Below, piece by piece: positions 1-6,391 of a stretch of DNA of 11,920 nt; position 1 is the first letter of the stretch, and every line of letters begins with the position of its first letter. The stretch is from Clostridiales bacterium UBA929 (GTDB lineage: Bacteria; Bacillota; Clostridia; Oscillospirales; UBA929). The translations under genes were made by a program, and so were the position numbers. The stretch covers positions 1 to 11,920 of the forward strand of contig DBDP01000051.1 in NCBI GenBank assembly GCA_002293625.1. The letters run 5' to 3'. The notes below the pieces were generated by a model. The model did no database searches, was not told the DNA's origin, and saw nothing but the letters and a program-made list of their open reading frames with translations.

Positions 1-275
1 TGTGGTATTTTTGGCTCTGCCTTTCAGAGTTGCCCCTTGAAATCGCGGAGCCGGAAATTTTGAAATACAAAGACGACATGCTCTCACGACTGACCACTAA
101 AGGCGCGGCAATGAACAGTGAACATGACAAGACCATTCATCCAGTATTATTCTGCTCCCTGCGGAACTGCCTGTACCGTCTCCCGGAATACGCACACATC
201 AAAGATATCCAACCCTATGTGAGCGAGAAGGACGGACGGCTGCATTTTGATATGAAAGGATCATGTTATGATTAA
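1..275 (+). CDS. C-terminal part of an unrecognised protein (truncated by window edge)
   Basis: The reading frame is open from the first complete codon at base 3 to a TAA at 273-275, so about 90 residues of a longer protein are visible. An in-frame TTG at 30 could serve as a start, but no ribosome binding site precedes it, so I treat the gene as entering from outside the window. The visible part starts with an aromatic-rich stretch (WYFWLCLSEL), then a charged helical-looking segment, and ends in a Cys-containing tail (GSCYD). I recognise no domain. Its stop lies inside the next gene, which begins at 268 (8-bp overlap), so the two are probably co-transcribed and translationally coupled. Function unknown; confidence is in the existence of the coding region only. 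Confidence 0.6.
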   Translation, partial: WYFWLCLSELPLEIAEPEILKYKDDMLSRLTTKGAAMNSEHDKTIHPVLFCSLRNCLYRLPEYAHIKDIQPYVSEKDGRLHFDMKGSCYD

Positions 276-1119
276 AACAACACCCAACAAGTTGATTGAT
301 TTAGAAAATGATGGGTTGAATTTGGCTTTGGATAGTCAATCCCTGTATATCCGCTGTAAACGGACTATGTATAAATACAGTTTGTCTGATATTAGCCAAA
401 CAGCGCATAATGAAATATTCAAGAAGAATGGAAAAGCTCGCAGCTTTTCCATTTGCGATAAATATGTATTTCTCACAGACTTCTGCGACCTCTACATTCT
501 TGAAAAGACAGATTTGAAAGTAGTAGATGTTCTCCGATTAGGTGAAGATTTATCATCTGATTTGGGAGCTGTAAAATTTGATACACAAAAAGCGTATGTC
601 TGCATAAGGAATGGCAAAATAGCAGTCGTGGATATAGATGCGAGAGAATATAACAAATATGATATAAGCGGTTCGACGTTTTGGGACTTTTACGTTATCG
701 GTAATAATTTATACGCTGGTAATGTTCAAGGCGAATTACTTGCAATAGACACGAGCAACATGGGATTAAGTAAAAAAGTGGAGTTAGGCAAGAAAAACAT
801 TTACAGCGTAGTATTAAGCGGTAATTTGATTTATACGGTATCTCAAGACATGACAATCAAAGCAACAAATGTCGATTCTTTTGAAGTGGCTTGCATAGCG
901 AAAAAAGCTGTACTCGGTATGGCGAAAATTCTCGGCACATATAAGGATTCGCTTATTATTGCGGATTCAAATAAAATTTCCATTTGGGATAGGCAGACAT
1001 TACAGTTACAAGATGAATTTGCTTTCCCCACTGGCCATTTTAATAAAGGTGTAATATTGGATGAAAACAAATTATTCGGAAGTGATTATCAAAGCGTTTA
1101 TTGTGCGGAATTGGGGTGA
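268..1119 (+). CDS. WD40/PQQ-like beta-propeller repeat protein
   Basis: 283 residues starting at ATG 268, with AAAGGA at 255-260 seven bases upstream. The protein is built of repeated short beta-strand units of the form 'KIAVVDIDA', 'ELLAIDTSN', 'TIKATNVDS' and 'KISIWDRQT' (about residues 117-125, 156-164, 196-204 and 236-244), each followed by 'GNNLYAG'- or 'GNLIYTV'-like strands. This spacing is typical of WD40 or PQQ-like propellers and would give about six blades. There is no signal peptide or membrane segment, so it is probably cytoplasmic. Propellers of this kind usually act as binding scaffolds; no catalytic motif is visible. It overlaps the preceding frame by 8 bp and the next gene follows within 2 bp, so it sits in a compact operon. 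Composition is markedly AT-rich (21 of 60 bases G+C in 601-660), unlike genes after 2093 (36 of 60 in 3001-3060), which suggests a different origin. The fold call is by repeat pattern only. Confidence 0.8.
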   Translation: MIKTTPNKLIDLENDGLNLALDSQSLYIRCKRTMYKYSLSDISQTAHNEIFKKNGKARSFSICDKYVFLTDFCDLYILEKTDLKVVDVLRLGEDLSSDLGAVKFDTQKAYVCIRNGKIAVVDIDAREYNKYDISGSTFWDFYVIGNNLYAGNVQGELLAIDTSNMGLSKKVELGKKNIYSVVLSGNLIYTVSQDMTIKATNVDSFEVACIAKKAVLGMAKILGTYKDSLIIADSNKISIWDRQTLQLQDEFAFPTGHFNKGVILDENKLFGSDYQSVYCAELG

Positions 1120-1121
1120 AT

Positions 1122-2000
1122 GTGAATGGAAAAAATGATGTAATTCAATGGCTGTTAGAAGATGAAAATCCCGCCGTGAAGTACAGAACCCAAACCGAAT
1201 TGCTCGGCGAAACGGCAGATAAAGCGCCCGTCGTTTCTTGGGTAAACGGCTTTCTGCCCACTGATTGGCAAGAGCGGACAGGGTTGTGGTATACATACTA
1301 TCTTACCGCCTTTGCCGAATGCGGTTTGACATTTGAGGATATCCCTATGCTTATAGAAAGAGCGATTGGATTTGAGGGAAGAAATGATTTCAGATACGGC
1401 TGCGGTGATTATATGCGTTTGCGGTCACTGATTCGTTTAGGTCTTGGGAATGAACCGGCAGTTACGAAGATAATCAAGAAACTGACTGAACGTCAATTGC
1501 CGGACGGCGGCTTTCTCTGTCTGCATAGGTTGGAAAAGTTGAAATACATTCCTAAAAGCTGTGTAAAGGCAAATATGCACGCCTTGATGTTCTGTGCCGA
1601 GTGCAGAAAAAAGGGCTTCAAGGCCGATATAGAAGATTCGCTGTTGGAGTATTTTTGGAATCACAATCTGTTTTACAGGAAGGATGACCCAAAAACTTTG
1701 ATTCTGAACGCCCGTGAGGGTTGGCGAACAACAGACACATTTTTTCCGTTTGAAGTTATGCGCGTGGGGCTGCAAAATATTGTGGAATCACTTTGCGCAT
1801 TGGGTTACGGAAATGATCCCCGTTTACGTGAGGCATGGACGCTATTCGAAACCAAGAGAACCTCTGATGGCAAGTATGTCTTAAACGGGACACAGACAAG
1901 ATCATTTTTGCCGAAAGAAAGGGTCGGAAAGCCCAGCAAATGGATAACGTTTTATGCCTTGCTGGCAGAAAAAGAGCGGGAAAACGGGTTTCTCGCTTAA
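1122..2000 (+). CDS. alpha/alpha-toroid (prenyltransferase/squalene-cyclase-fold) protein
   Basis: About 292 residues. I chose GTG 1122, which gives an N-terminus (NGKNDVIQWLLEDENPAVKY) matching the usual 'xxVIxWLLExxPAxxYRT' start of this family. GGGG at 1113-1116 lies 5 bases upstream and the previous stop is at 1117-1119. GTG 1116 and TTG 1101 are in-frame alternatives. The protein is a string of paired amphipathic helices with a QLPDGGFLC motif (about residues 125-133), the Q-x-x-DGG-F/W signature of prenyltransferase/terpene-cyclase-like toroids. Relatives are often mis-annotated as 'nitrogen fixation protein NifH' or 'prenyltransferase'. No DxDD cyclase motif is visible, so a terpene-cyclase activity is not supported. 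It is probably the last gene of the AT-rich cassette (27 of 60 bases G+C in 1501-1560). Biological role unknown. Confidence 0.82.
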   Translation: MNGKNDVIQWLLEDENPAVKYRTQTELLGETADKAPVVSWVNGFLPTDWQERTGLWYTYYLTAFAECGLTFEDIPMLIERAIGFEGRNDFRYGCGDYMRLRSLIRLGLGNEPAVTKIIKKLTERQLPDGGFLCLHRLEKLKYIPKSCVKANMHALMFCAECRKKGFKADIEDSLLEYFWNHNLFYRKDDPKTLILNAREGWRTTDTFFPFEVMRVGLQNIVESLCALGYGNDPRLREAWTLFETKRTSDGKYVLNGTQTRSFLPKERVGKPSKWITFYALLAEKERENGFLA

Positions 2001-2023
2001 ACGGACTGGAACTAAAAATCAAA

Positions 2024-2082
2024 TGGTAATTTCCCCCGCCGTGTGGTATAATCCCCTTAACAAGCAAAACCTGCCGGGAGGG
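2024..2082 (+). promoter_or_regulatory. Extended -10 promoter and ribosome binding site of the transglutaminase-like lipoprotein
   Basis: TATAAT at 2047-2052 is preceded by TGG, giving an extended -10 (TGnTATAAT). The -35 position (TGGTAA, 2024-2029, 17-bp spacer) is poor, which extended -10 promoters tolerate. GGGAGGG at 2076-2082 is the ribosome binding site, 10 bases before the GTG start at 2093. This places an independent transcription start between the AT-rich cassette and the next gene. Confidence 0.7.
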
Positions 2083-2092
2083 TTATCCGAGG

Positions 2093-3367
2093 GTGAGGAA
2101 TCACTGTAAAGGCATATTATGCACAGGGGCGCTGGCAGTAGCCGTTTGCGTTCTGTTAAGCGGCTGCGCTTCTTTTTTGTGGGAGCGCGAGTTTTACGAA
2201 CGCTCGGCGCATCCGGCGCAGGCGGAGGAACCGCTGTCGCCGGACGCGCTGCTGGTTCATTCCGAGGAAGAACTGAGGAGCACAATCATCAGCATTATCC
2301 GAACCGGCTTGACCGAAGCCGAGATTCGCGTGAACGACTACCCCGGCGACTTACGCTCCGACTTGGGCAATCTGCTGCAAATGATCCAGTATGAGGAACC
2401 GATCGGAGCGTATACGGTACGATTCTTCTCGCACTATCTAACGCCCGTTCTGTCAAACTACATCCTTACACTGAACATCACTTATAGGCAAACGGAACCG
2501 CCGGAGGTTCAAATGATCAGCGGCACGAATGAATTGCGGCAGAAGATAGCCGAGACGCTTCTCGGCTATCTGCCGTCCCTCACGGTGGAAATGCGGTATT
2601 TTGACCCGCAGCAGCACGACTTGGAAGAAATGGTTCGTCTGTTTTGCGACGAGAACCCGGCATGGAGCGTGGAAATACCCTCCCTGACCGTGAATTTTTA
2701 TCCCGCGGAGGGCGACGCACTCCACCGTATCGTAGATTTAACGCTGGATTACACAGAAACGGGCAGCGTTTTGAGTCGCAAAACAGAAGAGACCGATGCG
2801 CGAGCCGCCGTCATTTTGGAGACCATCCCCGATTTCCCGCCGCTTATTGAGGGTGAGGAACCGGGTCGCCCGGAAGCGCAAAAGCTGTTATGGCTGCATG
2901 ATGCGCTGTGCGCCGCCGTTCTTTACGATACCGAAACGTATATGTTGGAGGTCAATACCAGCGAGCGGCAAGGCGGGGACTCCTACACGGCTTACGGAGC
3001 ATTGGTGAACGGGCGCGCCGTCGGCGAGGGGTACGCTATGGCGTTTAAGCTGTTATGCGACGAACTGGGTTTGGAATGCCGCATTGTGCGCGGCCGCGTC
3101 ACGCTTGACCAGTGGAACAACAGCGTCAGCCAAACATGGAACCTTGTGCGGATCGGCGAAACGTGGTATCACGTCAGCGCGGGGCTGGACGACAGAGGTC
3201 CCACGCCCGTATACGATTATTTTCTTTTCAGCGACGAAGCCTTCTCGCAGTTGCTTCTCAGCGACATCGAAGGGCAAGTCCCCGCCGCCCTGCCGGGTGT
3301 GTGGTCGTATGAGGCGCTTGCCGCGCTGGGCGGAGAAGAAGATATGCCGGACGGTGAGCAGAACTAA
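2093..3367 (+). CDS. Lipoprotein with degenerate transglutaminase-like domain
   Basis: 424 residues from GTG 2093. The N-terminus is a lipoprotein signal: basic residues, a hydrophobic stretch, then the lipobox LSGC with acylated Cys25, so the protein is probably anchored outside the membrane. Residues about 50-240 are an unassigned mixed alpha/beta region containing two similar parts (around 55-135 and 143-225, each starting with 'S/GxxELR'), possibly a duplicated domain. Residues about 265-385 match the bacterial transglutaminase-like (Tgl/CYK3, cysteine-protease-fold) pattern 'AYGALVNGRAV-x-EGYAxAFKLLCDELGLEC ... TWNLVRIGETWYHV ... LDD ... YDYFLFSD'. In active relatives the triad is Cys in 'VCEGYA', His in 'HAWN' and Asp in 'HVDVTW'. 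Here these positions read Gly311 (GGC), Gln347 (CAA) and Ser362 (AGC). I therefore infer a non-catalytic, probably binding role. The gene is intact with no frameshift. It has its own promoter and is followed by a stem-loop at 3500-3530 that could end its transcript. Confidence 0.85.
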   Translation: MRNHCKGILCTGALAVAVCVLLSGCASFLWEREFYERSAHPAQAEEPLSPDALLVHSEEELRSTIISIIRTGLTEAEIRVNDYPGDLRSDLGNLLQMIQYEEPIGAYTVRFFSHYLTPVLSNYILTLNITYRQTEPPEVQMISGTNELRQKIAETLLGYLPSLTVEMRYFDPQQHDLEEMVRLFCDENPAWSVEIPSLTVNFYPAEGDALHRIVDLTLDYTETGSVLSRKTEETDARAAVILETIPDFPPLIEGEEPGRPEAQKLLWLHDALCAAVLYDTETYMLEVNTSERQGGDSYTAYGALVNGRAVGEGYAMAFKLLCDELGLECRIVRGRVTLDQWNNSVSQTWNLVRIGETWYHVSAGLDDRGPTPVYDYFLFSDEAFSQLLLSDIEGQVPAALPGVWSYEALAALGGEEDMPDGEQN

Positions 3368-3499
3368 GTCTCTTTACCCTCCCTTATACATATTGTTAAA
3401 CGTCACAATGCTCATTTCGCGGATAAACGTACCCTTGCCGTTCTGATGTCTTGCGGCTATCTTGTTTTGTAAAAACAGACTACAGAATACAACATAGAA

Positions 3500-3530
3500 A
3501 AACACTGGAGTGCTTGATACTCCAGTGTTT
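3500..3530 (-). terminator. Rho-independent terminator of tRNA-Lys, possibly bidirectional
   Basis: A perfect 12-bp stem (AAACACTGGAGT at 3500-3511 pairing with 3519-3530) with a 7-base loop. On the minus strand it begins 3 bases after the tRNA CCA end, and its 3' arm runs into a TTTTT tract, so it is a good terminator for the tRNA. On the plus strand the stem is followed by CTTT, with the last arm ending in TTT, so it could also stop transcription of the lipoprotein gene ending at 3367. The stretch 3368-3499 holds nothing else I can recognise. Confidence 0.85.
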
Positions 3531-3533
3531 CTT

Positions 3534-3609
3534 TGGTGACCCGCCGCGGATTCGAACCGCGGACTCCCTGCTTAAAAGGCAGGTGCTCTGCCGACTGAGC
3601 TAGCGGGTC
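3534..3609 (-). tRNA. trnK: tRNA-Lys (anticodon TTT)
   Basis: Complete 76-nt cloverleaf on the minus strand. The acceptor stem is GACCCGC/GCGGGTC (3603-3609 with 3538-3544), with discriminator A and encoded CCA (3534-3536). The D arm is GCTC-AGTCGGCA-GAGC. The anticodon arm is CCTGC-CTTTTAA-GCAGG with anticodon TTT. The variable loop is GAGTC and the T arm is CGCGG-TTCGAAT-CCGCG. All stems pair fully. It decodes AAA/AAG lysine codons. It stands alone as a single-tRNA transcription unit with its own promoter and terminator. Confidence 0.98.
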
Positions 3610-3654
3610 ACGTGGGATAAGATACAAATCTCGCGTTTTTTACACGCGAGACGT

Positions 3655-3683
3655 ATTGTACCGTATGTTAGCTGAAAAGTCAA
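3655..3683 (-). promoter_or_regulatory. SigA promoter of tRNA-Lys
   Basis: On the minus strand, TTGACT (plus 3678-3683), a 17-bp spacer and TACAAT (plus 3655-3660). This predicts a start near 3648, about 40 nt before the mature tRNA 5' end. The 8-bp stem-loop TCTCGCGT/ACGCGAGA (3629-3651) overlaps the start point and would form in the precursor leader. Confidence 0.85.
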
Positions 3684-3705
3684 GATAAAATTTTGGCTGG
3701 GTTTT

Positions 3706-3753
3706 GACCGGCTGTAGCGGACCGGCTGTAGGGACGATCGCCCTCGATCGTCC
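3706..3753. repeat. 14-bp tandem repeat plus perfect palindrome, REP-like
   Basis: Two direct copies of GACCGGCTGTAGSG (3706-3719 and 3720-3733, differing at one base) run into a perfect 9-bp inverted repeat, GGACGATCG-CCCT-CGATCGTCC (3732-3753). The palindrome lies 17 bases after the stop of the VanY-like gene, in the position of a terminator, but neither strand has a T-tract after it. The 'CTGTAGGGACGATCG...CGATCGTCC' look resembles short dispersed intergenic palindromes that I recall from Clostridia genomes; that resemblance is from memory and unverified. Confidence 0.6.
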
Positions 3754-3769
3754 ACGGCATAGACTTCTT

Positions 3770-4813
3770 TTATCCTGCCTCGGCGACCGGCACCGAACCC
3801 GGGAAGCCGTAATAGGTGCCGATGTATTCCTCAAAGGTGGTAATCCCCGCCTCGTGCATTTGTGTGGCGTCCTCAACGCCGATGTACCGCCAGTGCCACG
3901 GCTCGAAGAGATAGCCGGTGACCGATTCGTCCCCTTCGGGGTAACGCAGGATGTAGCCGTATTCATGCGCGTGTTCCAGCATCCATGCGTACTGCTCGGT
4001 ATTCTGGAAATTTTCTCTGCGCAAGCTGCCCGTTCTCGGCCACATGTGCAGCAGATCGATCGTCAAGCCGGTTTGGTGTTCGGAGTGACCGGCGCGCGCC
4101 GAATACGTTTCGGCGACTTTCTCACCGTCCGCTTTGGCGTAACGGGCGAAGAGCGCTTTTTGGTAGTCGAAACTGCGGTATGCCGAAACGGCGATCAGTT
4201 GCAGACCCAATTCTTCTTTTACGGCTTTTACCATATTTTCATAAGCGGTCGCGGCGGCTTCTGCCATCTTCAACTCGTAACCGGTCAACTGACGCAACCC
4301 CTGCGGCACAAAGTCGGAGGGGAGCTGAAAATTTTTGTTGCAGAACACCAGCAGGTCGGCGGGATTCTCGATTTCGGTGATGTTGTTGTAATACCCATAA
4401 TCGGCGTTGACGTTGACCAGCGCGAGAGCCTTCGTCTCCGCCATGTCGGGGTAGGAGGCGATAAAGGCGCGGTAGCGCTCCTCGTTTTCCGGTATGTAAT
4501 GCCCGTATGCGGCGAGTTCGTTGACCGGTTCCTCATTCGCGGTGATGTTCGTCGCCACCGAAAAATCGGGGATCATCGTAACATCTTCTCCGGCAAGCGA
4601 TTCGTCGGTGTTCTCGATCGCGTCGTCAACGTTGGGTTCTTCGTCAACGGGTGACGGCGACGGAACCTGCTTTTCCGGCGGTGCGGAGGGTTTCGCGCCA
4701 ATGTCCTGCGACTGAGGCGGCGTTATCCCGCCGTAACGGATGGTGAACGGCGTATCGGAGCAAGAAGATAGCAATAACGCGAGTACGGCAAAAATGCAAA
4801 GGATCCTTTTCAT
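3770..4813 (-). CDS. VanY-type D-alanyl-D-alanine carboxypeptidase lipoprotein (peptidase M15B)
   Basis: 347 residues from ATG 4813, preceded by GAGGGGG 6 bases upstream; an in-frame ATG at 4843 would add ten residues before a normal signal peptide and is unlikely. The start MKRILCIFAVLALLLSSC is a lipoprotein signal with Cys18. A Pro/Ser/Glu/Asp-rich linker (about 35-80) follows. The C-terminal domain carries the M15 motifs: YRS (212-214), SxHxxGxxxD as SEHQTGLTID (244-253) with zinc ligands His246 and Asp253, and EPWHWRY (304-310) with catalytic Glu304 and third ligand His307. The enzyme should trim terminal D-Ala from peptidoglycan stem peptides on the outer side of the membrane. No vanR/S/H/A/X genes are adjacent, so this is ordinary wall remodelling rather than a vancomycin-resistance cluster. 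It follows the arabinofuranosidase gene by 81 bp and has its own promoter; read-through from purD is possible because no terminator is visible between them. Confidence 0.93.
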   Translation of the reverse strand: MKRILCIFAVLALLLSSCSDTPFTIRYGGITPPQSQDIGAKPSAPPEKQVPSPSPVDEEPNVDDAIENTDESLAGEDVTMIPDFSVATNITANEEPVNELAAYGHYIPENEERYRAFIASYPDMAETKALALVNVNADYGYYNNITEIENPADLLVFCNKNFQLPSDFVPQGLRQLTGYELKMAEAAATAYENMVKAVKEELGLQLIAVSAYRSFDYQKALFARYAKADGEKVAETYSARAGHSEHQTGLTIDLLHMWPRTGSLRRENFQNTEQYAWMLEHAHEYGYILRYPEGDESVTGYLFEPWHWRYIGVEDATQMHEAGITTFEEYIGTYYGFPGSVPVAEAG

Positions 4814-4848
4814 CAGGTTCCCCCTCTTATGTAAATACAACATGTATT

Positions 4849-4877
4849 ATGTTAACACACGGGGAAAGTTTTGGCAA
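4849..4877 (-). promoter_or_regulatory. Probable SigA promoter of the VanY-like gene
   Basis: On the minus strand, TTGCCA (plus 4872-4877), a 17-bp spacer and TAACAT (plus 4849-4854). The start would fall about 30 nt before the ATG at 4813. The -10 matches consensus at four of six positions, so this is a moderate call. Confidence 0.5.
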
Positions 4878-4894
4878 GTTTTTTCGACAAAATT

Positions 4895-6391
4895 TTACGC
4901 GAACATAAGGCGCGTGACGGAGCAGGGGGGGAGCGTCGCCGTCATCTGTGTGCCGGTTTTGTTATGCTCCTCCAGACGGACATCGGTGAAATCGCAAGGC
5001 GTTACGGCATCGGGGGCATCGAATGTATTTTTGTCTTGAATACCTCCGTGTAAAATTTCCGCGTCCCGCAGTTTCATATGCCGCCCCAGCAGAGATAGGG
5101 ACAGTTCCGCCAGACGGGAAGCCGAGAGATTGCATACCGTTAGGGTAACGGTGCCGTCGGGCTGCGCCGTCGCCGAATGCGAAAGCTGCGGAACGCCCTC
5201 CGATGCAACCTCGCAGATTTGGTGACTCTCGAGCAAAGCGGCGTCCTGATGGCCGGAAAGCATCCGAAAGACATGGTATGTGGGTGTTTTGAGCATCTTT
5301 GCCCCGTCGGTGAGGATGACCGACTGCAGGACATTAACGAGCTGCGCAATGTTTGCCATATGCACGATATCGGCGTGGCTGTTGAAGATATGCAGCGAAG
5401 ACGCCGCGACCAGCGCGTCGCGCATGGTGTTCTGCTGGTAGAGGAATCCGGGGTTGGTTCCCGGCTCGGTGTCGTGCCACGTACCCCATTCGTCGAAGAT
5501 GATTTTCACCCGCTTTTCTGGGTCGAAGCGGAGCATGATGCCGGCGTGGCTCTTAATAACGTCATCAATCCACAACGCCTTCCTGAGAGTTGCATAAAAT
5601 TCTTCTTCGGTAAATTCGGACGCGGAGCCTTTGGCTTCCCAATTCCCCGTCATGGTGTAATAATGGAGCGACAGCCCGTCCATCATATGGGCGGCGTTTT
5701 GCATCATCGTCGCCGTCCAGCATTGGTTCAGCTTGTCCGCGCCGTAATCGGTGCCGGGACCGCTCGCGATGCGAAAGATTTTGTTGCCGTCGTAGTTACG
5801 CACATAGGTAGCATACCGGCGGTAGACGTCGGCGTAGTATTCCGCCCGCATGTTGCCGCCGCAGCCCCAGTTTTCGTTTCCGATGCCGAAATACCTCACC
5901 GCCCAAGGCTCGTCCCGTCCGTTTTCGCGGCGCAGGTTCGCCATCGGGGATTCGCCCCGGAACGTCATATACTCGACCCATTCCTGCATCTCGGCGATCT
6001 CGCCGCTGCCGACGTTGCCGTTAATGTAAGGTTCGCAGCCGAGCTGCGCACACAGTTCCAAAAACTCGTGCGTACCGAACGAGTTGTCCTCGACCAAGCC
6101 GCCCCAGTGGGTGTTGACCATTTTCTTGCGCGTGTTTGGCGCGCCGATGCCGTCCTTCCAGTGGTACTCGTCGGCGAAGCAGCCGCCCGGCCACCGCAGG
6201 GAAGGAATCTTCATTTCACGCAGGGCGGACACGACATCCGAACGCATCCCGTTGACGTTTGCGATCGGGCTGTCCTGCCCGACAAACAGCCCTTCGTAAA
6301 TACACCGCCCCAGATGCTCGGAGAAATGTCCGTAAATATGCCTGCTGACGGTTTCTTTTTCTTTCTCTCTGTTGACAACGATCTGTGTCAT
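4895..6391 (-). CDS. abfA: Alpha-L-arabinofuranosidase, GH51, intracellular
   Basis: 498 residues from ATG 6391, with AGGAG 7 bases upstream. It has no signal peptide, so it acts in the cytoplasm, removing terminal alpha-L-arabinofuranosyl units from imported arabino-oligosaccharides. GH51 hallmarks are present: HFSEHLGRCIYEG (22-34), RWPGGCFADEYHWKDGIG (66-83), the acid/base glutamate Glu173 in GIGNENWGCGG, HYYT (243-246), and the nucleophile Glu301 in FDEWGTWH. The length matches the usual ~500 residues, with the (beta/alpha)8 barrel followed by a C-terminal beta-sandwich from about residue 390. The start codon overlaps the purD stop as ATGA, so translation is coupled to purD. No sugar transporter or regulator for arabinose is in the window. 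Symbol is by family; substrate preference (arabinan versus arabinoxylan) cannot be read from sequence. Confidence 0.95.
   Translation of the reverse strand: MTQIVVNREKEKETVSRHIYGHFSEHLGRCIYEGLFVGQDSPIANVNGMRSDVVSALREMKIPSLRWPGGCFADEYHWKDGIGAPNTRKKMVNTHWGGLVEDNSFGTHEFLELCAQLGCEPYINGNVGSGEIAEMQEWVEYMTFRGESPMANLRRENGRDEPWAVRYFGIGNENWGCGGNMRAEYYADVYRRYATYVRNYDGNKIFRIASGPGTDYGADKLNQCWTATMMQNAAHMMDGLSLHYYTMTGNWEAKGSASEFTEEEFYATLRKALWIDDVIKSHAGIMLRFDPEKRVKIIFDEWGTWHDTEPGTNPGFLYQQNTMRDALVAASSLHIFNSHADIVHMANIAQLVNVLQSVILTDGAKMLKTPTYHVFRMLSGHQDAALLESHQICEVASEGVPQLSHSATAQPDGTVTLTVCNLSASRLAELSLSLLGRHMKLRDAEILHGGIQDKNTFDAPDAVTPCDFTDVRLEEHNKTGTQMTATLPPCSVTRLMFA

Noticed and set aside
1122..2000. Annotation as nitrogenase iron protein NifH
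   Set aside because: Relatives of this toroid protein are sometimes labelled that way, but there is no P-loop or Fe-S cysteine pattern; it is a helical-repeat protein.
3732..3753. Palindrome as terminator of the VanY-like gene
   Set aside because: The stem is perfect, but the minus-strand sequence after it is CTACAG with no T-tract.
3704..4654. Plus-strand open frame (316 codons) opposite the VanY-like gene
   Set aside because: The minus-strand gene has full M15B motifs and a lipoprotein signal. The plus frame is low-information and starts inside the tandem repeat.
3770..4813. Vancomycin-resistance gene cluster
   Set aside because: Only the VanY-type peptidase is present. There is no ligase, dehydrogenase or two-component system, and M15B lipoproteins are common housekeeping wall enzymes in Clostridia.
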